Positions 11,352-21,625 of a stretch of 64,000 nucleotides of DNA are shown piece by piece. A model generated the notes under the pieces. It saw only the letters and a program-made list of their open reading frames with translations. It did not search any database and was not told where the DNA came from. Every line of letters begins with the position of its first letter. Position 1 is the stretch's first letter. The stretch is from Clitoria ternatea (taxonomy: Eukaryota; Streptophyta; Magnoliopsida; Fabales; Fabaceae), in NCBI GenBank assembly GCA_037962975.1, contig CM075669.1, forward strand, positions 248,099,351 through 248,163,350, given 5' to 3'. The translations under genes and the position numbers were made by a program.

Positions 11352-11523
11352 CTCGCTCAAGTGTCCCAAGCTCGCTTGAGCGAAAGGCACCTAGTATGTA
11401 TTCCCTTTCTCTCACTCTCACTCGAGCGCGGCCACACCCGCCTGAGCGAGAACCATCCAGTGACTTTACCAACATCATTCGCACACATCTCGCTTGAGCG
11501 GATCGCCATCTCGCCTGAGCGAG
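11352..11523. repeat. CTCGCTTGAGCGAG palindrome cluster 2 in S1
   Basis: Words at 11352-11363, 11371-11382, 11489-11500 and 11510-11523, in pairs with 7- and 9-bp spacers, with degraded copies near 11420-11450. This is the same word family as cluster 1 and as O1's LTR. Confidence 0.85.
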
Positions 11524-11787
11524 ATTGACAGTTCAAGTGCAAAAGCGTGAAGATTTAACACTCCAAGACTCATACCAATCTAATCTGTTCAACTTCAACA
11601 CATCTTACGCATCACATGAGGCATATGAAACTTGCTTATACCATTCATACTCCTAAATTCTTATTTCAACTCATTAATCACTCAATAATTTGCCTAATTG
11701 GAAATTAATCCTTAATTAACCATTAATCCCATCAATCCATAATCTTAATCTGAAATTTATAATTATTTAAAAATCTGGGATGTTACA

Positions 11788-12479
11788 TATACCATTCAAA
11801 TGCAATGCAAAATACAATTCCTGCCCATAATGATAAATCAATGCATCCAAATATATCAATCTACAATTCATGGACATAATGCACATAGCCAACTATATGA
11901 GACCATCCATGGTCAATCACATCAAAATATCAACATAAATCCATATCATCATCATATACATGAATCCAAAACATATTCTAGACTTCCAGTGAAGTCATCA
12001 GTTACTTAGAATCCACTATACAGTATATATAACATCATCAAAATGAAACTATATATAATGAGTCGATCAAGGCTATACCACCAAAAAGCTATACAATGTA
12101 TATACATATATATACAATATCCCCCTACACAAGCTTTGTGACTCTCACCAATCAGTATCTCGGTCCAAACCCACTGAAATGATAACCACATAATAAGGGT
12201 AAGCATATTGTATGTTAAATGGCAGACATTAAATTAGATTTCAACCTATTCAATTCTACACATCACATCAGTATATCATTATTCCAATCATAAATCGCTA
12301 TCATCTAGCATAATTCTCATTCCAGCATATATATTCAATATATCAATCATATCACATAAGTTATCCAAAGCTTCAGAATGATCAAATACTATATGTCAAT
12401 ACATATGCATGCGAATCTGACTAACACAAATGGGATTCAACTACGAATTCCATATTGGCCTCACTTCTTTAGCCCTTCC
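11788..12479 (-). repeat. T1 3' LTR, segment between S1 and S2
   Basis: AT-rich LTR sequence between two nested solo LTRs. It continues after S2 at 17688-17846 and after O1 at 33420-34791. The S2 target duplication CTTCC is its last five bases (12475-12479). Confidence 0.65.
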
Positions 12480-12782
12480 TGTAACATCCCGAATTTTATA
12501 AAAATGATTAAATAGGAGAAATAAATATTAAATAATTATAAATTGGTTAATAAATCTCCCAAAAATATTAAAATGATTAAATTAAGATTTATAAGAATTA
12601 TTTATGATTTATTGGGACTTTAAGAGTTAAAATTATACCCGGTTAGAATATGGGTGTCAGACCAAGTATCTCCAATTGAGATGTCGTTGGTCAGGGCTGT
12701 TAAGAATATTATTAGGAATCCGAATATATCTTCGGAATAATTTTTGGATTTAGTATTAAGCCCGAACAGAGAACCTATGTAT

Positions 12783-12789
12783 TATAAAA
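12783..12789 (+). promoter_or_regulatory. S2 LTR TATA box
   Basis: TATAAAA about 300 bp into the LTR, followed after about 45 bp by a long pyrimidine-rich tract (12825-12930), the usual layout of LTR U3/R. Confidence 0.6.
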
Positions 12790-14215
12790 CGGAGAAATTA
12801 TTAATGAGGGTTAAACCTTAAAACAAAAATCCCTCCCCCTTCTCTCAATTTCATGTCACTTCTTCTTCTCCTTCTTCTTCCTATTCTCTTTATCTCCTCT
12901 TCCACTCATCTTCTTCTTCCTCTTCTAAAAACCCTAAGCAAAAAGGGTGGTGGCTCCCTTCTCCTTCCATTTTCGTTTGCCATCTCCAAGCATGAGAAAG
13001 ATGATGTTCGATGGAAGCTCTCTCCCTCTTCTCCTCTCATTTTCGTCACCCATCCTCCCTCTCTTGGAAGCTCACTTGTTTCTTGGCTTGGGGTAAGTTC
13101 CTCACCATTTTTGTTAAGCTTATACCATTAGTTATGAGTTTATTTGTTAGGAGAGTGTAAAATATGTATGGGTTATGGATTAGAAGCCATTTTCATGTAA
13201 AACCCAAAGGTGGGATGTGATTTATGTGTGTTTTTAAATGGGTGTGAAGGGGTATATGAAAAGTACAAGATTAGAGATGAAAGATGATGGTTGTTAGTGG
13301 TGATTGTTTGATTTTAGTGGAATCCTAATTCTAGGATTTGGGGGAAATGAGTAATAATGTCATGAAAGATGATTTTTAGTGAAAACCCATGATGATGTGT
13401 GTGGGTGTTGTTAATGATGGAGATTGGTGGTTATTAGAAAAGGTTATTGAGTTTTGATGAAAAACCCTAAGTGTAGTGATTTAGGGATTTTGGCTAAATT
13501 GATGATTTTGATGGCTTTGAATACTCTAGAATGATTTTATATGAGGAAATGAATGTTTGAAGCATTGGTGTTGATTATTGAGGATTGGGAGAGGAGTATA
13601 TATGAGTATGTATGTGGTTGGAGGAATTAATTTAGATTCTTGATGTTTATGATGATGTTAAAAATGGTTGCAAGCCATTGATAGTGGATTAAGGAAATAT
13701 ATACTTGAGTTGATGAGTAGGTATGCCATTTTGAAATAGTTGAATTGGTGATGGTTGAATGATTCATGTGACAATTTGGAAGCCTTAAGGCTAAGGGCCA
13801 TAGTATTGTTGTTGTTAGGTGTGGTTAGCCTTTTAAGATTTAAAGAATCTTGGTTTTGGGAAAGGAATTCCTGAAGCCTAACATGAGCGTATAAATGGGA
13901 TTTAGACAAGTCTAGGACTTGATAATGAGTTTTAGGGGATGATGCCTTATGATGGTATATTAATAGCATGTATATGTATTTTTGTGATAGGATTGTGTTC
14001 CGGACGATGATGTGGAACGATCGAGGCAATCAGAGTACTTGGATTGCGGTTCTTCTCTCGAGGTAGGAGAGGAGTTTGCATTTCAAATTTGCATGAGTGA
14101 ATAATTGTTGAATTATGTATATGTATGAACTCATGCATTGCCTTACCATAATTATGTTAAATGTTGAATTGATGATGTGATGAATGCTAGGCTTGACAAA
14201 TTGTTGAATTTTGGA

Positions 14216-14220
<5 letters not shown>

Positions 14221-14251
<31 letters not shown>
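14221..14251. repeat. (TA)n microsatellite
   Basis: An uninterrupted TA run of about 31 bp inside S2. Confidence 0.95.
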
Positions 14252-14255
<4 letters not shown>

Positions 14256-14729
14256 TGGTGATGAATGGTTAGTGGTCCCTTAATGGGAATTGATGTATTG
14301 AAATGAAAGACCCATAATGAAATGAATGATAGATGATTTGAGTCATATTGTAGTTCACAAAATGTATTTTAATGCATAATCATGGAAGTGAAGAGGTCAA
14401 ATAGAGTTTCATGTGGTTTTGATGACATAGGGTAGTTCCAATAGTTTCCATGTATGAATTAAAACTTGTGGAAATTGGAATGGGTCAATTTAAGTAAGAA
14501 ATGACCTTTGAGTTGCATTAAAATGGCTTAAAATAGGTAAAATGCATTTATATGCATAAGTCCCTCATTTTTAAGACTTTTTGAGTGAGACCGGTGGGCA
14601 CGCGTCACAAATGGTGTAATTTAGTTGGTGTCAAAATTTGGTAGCATTTGGAGTTGATATGAAAAAGTTAGGAGGGTTAGAAGTTCCAAAATCATACATT
14701 TTCTGCACAATTTCTGCATTCCGGTATGG

Positions 14730-14880
14730 CGTAATCGATTACGAAGGTGATCATAATTGATTACAGACACTCTGTTTTAGGCGTAATTGATTAGATTCAG
14801 GTGTAATCGATTACAGAGGTGAGCGTAATCAATTACGAGTGTTCTATTTAGGCTGTAATCAATTATCGTAATCGATTACG
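14730..14880. repeat. Cluster of CGTAATCGATTACG palindromes in S2
   Basis: Seven copies in 150 bp, including perfect palindromes at 14730-14743, 14802-14815 and 14867-14880 and near copies at 14753, 14782, 14824 and 14854. The outer pair varies as C...G or T...A. Spacers between paired copies include AGGTGATC and GAGGTGAG. Confidence 0.9.
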
Positions 14881-15949
14881 ACAGGATTGCTCAATAAGCG
14901 TCCTTTGCTATTTTTGGCCCGTTTGGGCATCTTAACGACATTTTTGGCCTCCGACTTCTTCATTAAAGTTGTGGATAATTGTATTACGGAGGTGTGAGAA
15001 TTGGTCCCACATTAATTGGAGTTTTATAACTCCTATTAGGCATAAAACACCAGACCAATTACGTCATAAAATTCAAATTTAAGAGGGTTTTGAACCCAAC
15101 TTTTTATGGTGGTCAAATTGGGACTAATAGGTGATATTTGTGGTATGTCCCACTATTATTAAGACTAAAAGTTAGCTTTTCTCATGTCTTAGTATTGAAA
15201 GTTAACATGAGCTTGTTATTACCTAAAACCCCCTTTATTATATAAAAGTAAGAGATTATGGTAGGGGTATATGATGATGGTGAGTCTAGGTGATAATGAT
15301 ATTGATTGACACACATTATGAGTGTATGAATATTCACCACTAATGATATTAAATGATGGTTGATGTATAACACACCTTGTATGGTGATGAAACTAATGAG
15401 GGATGATTGTACGACAATATATTTATTTCAAGTTGATGAATCGGAGATGATATCGATAATGAATGATGATGGGCGAGATTGTTAATCATTCCATGAATAA
15501 AGGATGGTTGTTAATATTGATGATTTGTTGAATACTACTGTGTTGATACAAATGTGAACTTATATGTGTGGTTTGAATTATATTTGTGAATTATTGTAAA
15601 TACCACACTAATATGTAAGACAATGGTTATGAATAGTGAGATGAAAATCCACTAAATGAATGTGTGGTAATATTTATGAATGATATGTAATGATGTGATG
15701 CCATTATGGTTGATCGCAAGTATTGACTTGCATGTATGATATGAAAAATATGTAAAATATATTGAGACGAAAATGCCACACTTAAAACTTGAAAACAATG
15801 GCTAAAACCAACTCTGATAAAATCCACTAAGATGTATATGGTGGTGTTGGTGATTATGATGATGATGGTTGATGAGTGGCATTTAGGATGCACAGTGTGA
15901 GAAATGCATTTGATTTGCATTGCATTGCATCCATGGCATATCGATCGCT

Positions 15950-16270
15950 GTCTATGTGGAATATTAGGGGGGTTCCACTAGGCAGGCCCAATGGGAGGGC
16001 GGCTCAGTGCACGAGTATTCTTGTTGTTTCCCCTGTGACTCGGTGTGTGAGTCACGAAGCTATCCATAGTTTGGTGATGAGGCACCCTATATGGCGGGCC
16101 CAGTGGGCGGGCGGCTCTATGGTGAGCGAGTTACCTCGGTGCCCGACGGGGCACGGCTCTCTCGATGTGTGTTCGGGAGGGGCCTGTAGCACTTTTGGCA
16201 AGTGAGGCCATGTTGATCCGCAAGTCACGGGGTGACTAGTGCTACAGATGGGCGATAGCGGTTTGGTACC
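15950..16270. repeat. GC-rich island with imperfect direct repeats in S2
   Basis: A GC-rich block inside otherwise AT-rich LTR sequence. Two related segments near 15980-16010 and 16093-16120 share the GGGCCCA/GGCCCA...GGGCGG core and GCGGCTC. A CGGTGCCCGACGGGGCAC inverted repeat lies near 16138-16155. I recognise no gene in it. Confidence 0.6.
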
Positions 16271-17687
16271 AGTAAAATATGACGTTGAGCATGCATGAAT
16301 TGAGATATAAGTGTACACTTTTACTACTGCAGTAGGGGCATAGTAGCACACCTATGCTTGACCCATAATTTGGTATTTATTCCCACAGTCAGATCCGTAA
16401 TTGTTGTTGATTATTCCATTGTGCATATGCATTATCCTAAGAGCATTTGCATATAGCATGGAGATATGCCAGGTGGTGATGATGATTGATGATGATTGAG
16501 ATTGTGGTGTGGTGTTGGTGAAATGGGTAATTAATATACCTAAAAGACCACATAAAAGTAATAAATGATATGAATATATGAAATGATATCGAATATGACG
16601 ATATGTATGTTATGGCCCAATGTAATGAATAGTGTATTTGCTTATGATTGATAATAATGATGTTAGTCCATGGTGGCTTTGAGAAAAGACCGAAATGGTC
16701 GATGTTGATAATGTTAGCCCGTTGTGGCGTTGGAATAGATGTGTATATGCCTGCTTTGCTATGACTTAGTTAATGAATATGAAATATGTATATGTTGTTG
16801 AATTAACAATTTATGATGATCATTGATGTGTTTAGCAAAGCATACATGATGTTGATATGCATATGCACATAATTTCAATTGTATTCATATCGTCATTTGA
16901 AATTTATAACTCACTCTCCCATGTGGTCTACTTTTTAGTATTGATGCAGGGATGTCATGAGAAGAGAATATTTTTAAGGAAAAGCTTTTGTAAAGGTAAA
17001 ATAACGGTAATGGAATGCCTTGGCCAGCAGCAATTTGTAATTTACTGATTTGTGAATGAATGTATATGATAGTGTAAGTAATTATAGATATTGGTGGAAG
17101 TATTGTAAATGGATAGACATGTGAGTGATAAATTGATATTTGGAGTATTGGGATACATACCTATTTGATGAATATAGTGACATTGGACATGTAGTCCATT
17201 TTGGGAATATATAAATGTTGATGATACTTGATATTGAGGTTGAATTGAGTGTGGTAAAATATAGAATATGAATGTTGGAGATGTATGATGTATGAACATA
17301 TAGATAAGTATATGTATGTACTTAGGCAATGCATGTTTATGATTTACGTGTAAGTTTAGATATGGCCTAAATGGGCTTGTGTTGTATGTTTGCATGCTTT
17401 GTCGAGCCTTTTCTCATATCTTCACATATGGGACTAGGCGTATGCCCGGTATACACATTCTTCTTTCGCTGTAAACTCTGTTATTTTGTATACCGTTATG
17501 GGCAAACTATTTAACGATCCAGTTATATTTTATTAAATCTCACTCTTTAGTTTTCTGTGATTTGGATCTTGATGTAATCGTAGTTGTGTTTTGGAAATAT
17601 TTCAAACGCGAAAAATTTACTCGTATTTTTATTAGTTAATTATTTTGATTACATCGGGATTCAGGTCTGGAAAATCGGGGTGTTATA

Positions 17688-17846
17688 CTTCCCATGTGAT
17701 ACTAGTCCCTCAGTGATGTCTTGAGACTTAACTCTAACTCCACCGGTAATCACAGGCTCTCACAAAACCTAGCCTAAGAATCCATAGGATTGACATCACC
17801 ATTACAGGGTTCCCGACCTTCCTCGGGTCACTATTTCCATCTATAC
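17688..17846 (-). repeat. T1 3' LTR, segment between S2 and O1
   Basis: Continues from 12479 after removing S2 and one CTTCC copy. It ends with TATAC (17842-17846), the candidate target duplication of O1. Confidence 0.65.
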
Positions 17847-18185
17847 TGTCGCGACCGGGATCGTGACGGCGCGGCGAGGAAGAAAACTAGTATAAAACAG
17901 GGAGTCGCCACCAACGTTTTTATCCATAGGAAAAACATTGGAAAAAAACTAAGTTCAGTGAAAGCACTGGTTTAAAAATGAGATTCAAGTTTGGGAGTTG
18001 GTTACGAGTAGAGAAGGTATTAGCACCCTACATCGCCTGTCAGAAACAGTACCAAGATTGAAAATGCGCAAAATAAATAGCCTTACAAAAGATGTTTTAT
18101 TTCTTCCCTTTTATTGTTGTACTTTGTGTAAAAACAGAAGGAAATAGAAGGAACAAACTGGACAAACATAGAGTGTAGGTCAACA

Positions 18186-18620
18186 GGACGTCGCGTCCAA
18201 ATTAACCTCGGCTTTGATATAAAAACATAGAAAGGGAGGGATGCTAACAAGACGTCGCATCTAAATTAGTCATCCCTTAATCACATATGGGGTTAGAAAC
18301 GGGAAGGAGATAAACGGGACGTCTCGTCCCAAGTATCCCGTTCCTTATGGGAAAATCAACAAGACGTCACGTCTAAATTGATTTTCATGGAATTTAATCA
18401 AGACACGGGGTCAGAGATTGGGAAGGGGATAAGCGGGACGTCTCGTCCCAAGTATCTCGTTCCTTATGGGAAAATCAACAAGACGTCATGTTTAAATTGA
18501 TTTTCATGGAATTTAATCAAGACACGGGGTCAGAGATTGGGAAGGGGATAAGCGGGACGTCTCGTCCCAAGTATCTCGTTCCTTATGGGAAAATCAACAA
18601 GATGTCACATCTAAATTGAT
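18186..18620. repeat. ACGT-core palindrome array and 119-bp tandem repeats in O1 LTR
   Basis: Successive palindromes GGACG-TCG-CGTCC (18186), AGACG-TCG-CATCT (18250), GGGACG-TCT-CGTCCC (18316, 18435 and again 119 bp on) and AGACG-TCA-CGTCT (18362 and later copies). Arms keep GACG/CGTC and loops keep TCN, while the outermost pair is G-C or A-T. The 18316-18374 pair is repeated about three times at a 119-bp period. The inverted LTR has the same array at about 32640-33090. Confidence 0.9.
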
Positions 18621-20174
18621 TTTCATGGGATTGATAAAGAGCGGTTACAAAGGAAACGTAAAGGAAATAAAATAGGAACGAAATGGGAAAGGTGGGGATA
18701 AAAAAAGAGATGGGCTTAACAGGATTTAAAGTCTTGCTCCTACGTATTCTTGAGTTACCAAGAAATCAGGGTTACGTAGTTCTTTGGTATTTTTTTTAGG
18801 AAGAGGCTAAAAGATTAATGGTGGATGATGTTTTTTTGGCTAGTCTGAACGTGAAACACTTGTTTTTTGTTATTTATTTATTACGAACCTAGGAAGGGGT
18901 AAAAAAGAAAAGAAAAGAAAATAACAGAAATTTATTTAAGTGGAAAAATGGAAAACCGAGTAAAAAATGGAAAAACCGAGTGGGAGAAGAGAAAACCGAG
19001 TGAAAAATTAAATACCGAGTGAAAAAGTGGAATACCGAGTAAAAAATGGAATACCGAGTGATGGAGTAAGAGACTGCAGAGGGGGTCAGAAACTGACTGA
19101 AGGTGGAAGAGACCGACCAAGTGAGAAAGGGACTGACCGAGGGAGAAAGGCAGTGGGGGTTTGAGAGGAGTTTGAAGGTGTTTAGAGGGAAAGAAAAGGG
19201 TACTGGACAGTTGGAAGGAGGACGGAGTAGAGAGGAGAGAGGGGTTGTACGGTGTATGAGAGGGAGGAGAGGACGGAGGGGAGTGTGTTAGGACCGTTGG
19301 AGATGAGAAGGAGGACGGTGTGGAGAGGTTTAGGAAGAGCTGGGACGATGTTGGTGGGTAGGAGGACGGTGTAGAGAAGAGAGAGGGGTTGTACGGTGTG
19401 TGTGGTGTGGAGAGGGACAATGTATGGTGTTGGTGAGGGCGGTATGGAGTTAGGGAAGGAGAGAGGGGCCGGACCGAGTGAAGAGAGGAAGAGGAAGGAG
19501 AACTGTTGGTTTAAAGGGAGAGTGAGACGGTGTGGTGAGGGCTGTGTGAAGAAGATTTGAAGGGGGCAGGGCCGAGTGAAGAGAGGGCAGTGTTGAGAGT
19601 GGATAGTGTGGTTTAGGAAGCTCTCCTTCTTCTCTCTAATGCTTCAGAGTCTTCTCCTCCATGAATACTTCCTCCTCTCAAATGAAAGCTTCTGGATCTC
19701 CAAAATTCAATCCTCAAAAAACCAACCCCTTGAGCATCTTCAGATGGGGTACTTATAGGGAGTTGCCAAGTGCTTGGACAACACATGCTTCCACTCAGAG
19801 TGGAGGCCAGCCTAGCCACTAAGGGGGACAACGGCTGGTGGGGATTTTTAATTTCTCCACTTTCGTCCCCTGTCTGCCACTCCCAGGATTCCTGGATCCA
19901 CTTGGATTGTGGAAATCCAAGTCATCATGGTGGGAATATGGAGAGCCTGGTGGAAATCCGAGAGAGGATGGTGGAAATTCGAGAGAGGATGACTCGGATT
20001 AGCCTCTCAATCGGTATTCATCCAGAGTGGGACATAATCCGAGTAGGAAAGGTCTTTCTTGTACATAAGGCCGAGTGAAATCTTTGCTCGGTGTTGAGTT
20101 GAGGGGTCGGTTTTTAGGAGAAAACCGGTCGGTGTTAAGAGTGAAGACCCCTGATGCTAAATTTTCTCTCTACT

Positions 20175-20340
20175 TCGCTTGAGCGAGAGTTTCTCGCTTA
20201 AGCAAAAACACTCCAGTAGCTCACTGTCCATCTTTCGCTCAAGCGAGAATCTATTCCGCTTAAGCGAGAGTTTATTCCGCTTAAGCGTTTGTTGAAGGAA
20301 ACTCATTTCGCTCAAGCGGAGAAAGGCTCGCTCAAGCGAG
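20175..20340. repeat. CGCTCAAGCG/CGCTTAAGCG palindrome cluster in O1 5' LTR
   Basis: At least seven words: 20175, 20193, 20235, 20257, 20278, 20308 and 20327-20340 (full form CTCGCTCAAGCGAG). CTCCAGTAGCTCAC lies between the second and third. The same word family and a CCAGTAGCTC tract occur in S1, an unrelated LTR. The inverted copy is at about 31250-31420. Confidence 0.9.
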
Positions 20341-21469
20341 AAGTCCTTCTTAACTCGGATTTGCTCTGGAATTGAACCACTGTTTTACTCAGATATCTCT
20401 ATGGAAATGAACCATTCGGAGAAACCTTGCTCGGGTTTGCTTAGTAGCGTCACGGTTTGAAGTATTCAATCAGAATTACTTCAATTAGAGGGTTTCGCTC
20501 GGCAGTGCTTCTGTTTGAAGCATCCATTTGGTATCTCTACTTGATTCAGTCAAGAGCTTCTAGAAGTCCTTTTTTAATTGATTCAATCGGAACTTCAGAA
20601 ATATTCTGCTCGGAATCAAATCACTCAGGAGTCAGGCTCGGAATGGTTTCAATCGGTACCTCCTAAAATGTCTCACCCGGCTCCTGGAAATGAACCATTC
20701 GGAAAGACCTGTGGGAGTCATTCAGTCGACTCTTTCTTCACTCCACCCGGACACATTCATTCGGAAACCCGACTGGCTTCTCACTCAGAATTGCCTTCGG
20801 CGTCAATCATTCTATTCGGTTGTTTTCACTCGGGAATCGTCCTTAGGAATGGTTTCACTCGTCAATCAACAGTTCGGATGCATTCACTCGGAGTTGGGTG
20901 AAAGATGACTCGGAATTGGCTAAAAGAATGGCTCAGAAATGGCAAAAAATGGCTTGGAAATTGAGTGGAAAGGGACTCAGAAATGGTTAAAGGATGACTC
21001 GGAAATGGGTGAAAGAATGGCTCGGGAATGATTAAAAAAATGGCTCGGAATTGGGTGAAAGGATGACTCGGAAATGGGTGAAAGCTCTCATTCGGTGCTG
21101 ACTGGAAACTGAAGAGAATGACTCGGTGTTGACTAAGAGAGTGACTCAACTCGGCTCTGACTGAAGAGGATTCACTCGGTGCTGACTGAAGAGGGAGTGA
21201 CTCGGTATTGTTTCAATCAGAAGTATTTGGCTCGGATCTTGTTTCTGTTTGAAGCATTCACTCGGAATAACTTCAAAAATGACACTCAGAACCTCTGCTT
21301 GAAGGATTTACTCGGAACTGACCTTGTTCTCACTCAGAACCTGGAATTTTCATTTGAAAATTTCTTGACAGTTGAGGCCCACTTGGAAACTCTCTATTTG
21401 GAGACACAGCATTCGGCCACGTCCCACTCGGATGTCCGTTACTCGGAAATGATCATTCCAAGTCATCTC

Positions 21470-21493
21470 ACTCGGAAATGATCATTTCCGAGT
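21470..21493. repeat. 24-bp perfect palindrome near the U5 end of O1 LTR
   Basis: The half-site ACTCGGAAATGA is followed directly by its own reverse complement. An imperfect copy lies 29 bp upstream (21441-21463). Related palindromes sit at 30099-30160 in the inverted LTR. Confidence 0.95.
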
Positions 21494-21607
21494 AAGTTTT
21501 TTTTTAAATCTTTTTTTTTGTTTTTTTGTTTTTTTTTAAATCTTTTTTTTTGTTTTTTTGTGTGAATCTTTTTCACTTGTGGATGGACTGAAATAGGTGT
21601 TCACAGA

Positions 21608-21625
21608 TGGCGACTCCACTGGGGA
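21608..21625 (+). other. O1 primer-binding site
   Basis: TGGCGACTCCACTGGGGA, two bases after the LTR end. This is the PBS I associate with Ogre-type elements (tRNA-Arg type, from memory). Confidence 0.85.

Larger units (their letters stand above)
9677..11787 (-). mobile_element. S1: solo LTR, Tekay/Del-like
   Basis: The right end GGGATGTTACA is TGTAACATCCC on the minus strand, a typical Tekay/Del LTR start. TATAC flanks it at 9672-9676 and 11788-11792. The left terminus reads TTGTATTC, so one extra T precedes the expected TG. No PBS, PPT or coding sequence is associated, hence a solo LTR. Parts resemble T1's own LTR (for example the tract around 10110-10170 against 33765-33825), so S1 is probably a related family nested in T1. 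Confidence 0.7.
12480..17687 (+). mobile_element. S2: 5.2 kb solo LTR (or non-coding large element)
   Basis: Starts TGTAACATCCCGA and ends TCGGGGTGTTATA, so the termini are 13-bp imperfect inverted repeats, as in many Tekay/Del LTRs. It is flanked by a perfect 5-bp duplication CTTCC (12475-12479 and 17688-17692). I see no PBS, PPT, Gag or Pol, and no internal direct repeat suggesting two LTRs. A TATA box lies at 12783-12789, followed by a CT-rich leader. The last CA is mutated to TA. A single long LTR left by recombination is the best reading. A LARD-like or TIR element is possible but fits less well. Confidence 0.65.
17847..21605 (+). repeat. O1 5' LTR (3759 bp)
   Basis: Begins TGTCGCGACC and ends GGTGTTCACA just before the PBS. 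Contents in order: ACGT-core palindrome array (18186-18620), a block rich in CCGAGTG words (18955-19080), a purine-rich block, a 20175-20340 cluster of CGCTTGAGCG palindromes, a block of ACTCGG words (20340-21480), a 24-bp palindrome and a poly-T/poly-A tract. Confidence 0.9.

Noticed and set aside
15950..16270. rRNA fragment
   Set aside because: GC-rich, but I could not align it with conserved 18S/25S segments.
12480..17687. DNA transposon with 13-bp TIRs and 5-bp TSD
   Set aside because: The ends match the TGTAACA...TGTTACA termini of Tekay/Del LTRs, and a TATA box and CT-rich leader follow. No transposase is visible. Kept only as a minor alternative.
18932..19420. 162-codon Ser/Pro-rich ORF in O1 LTR
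   Set aside because: Comes from the purine-rich/CCGAGTG block of the LTR read on the minus strand. No homology recognised, and other family-typical LTR sequence surrounds it.
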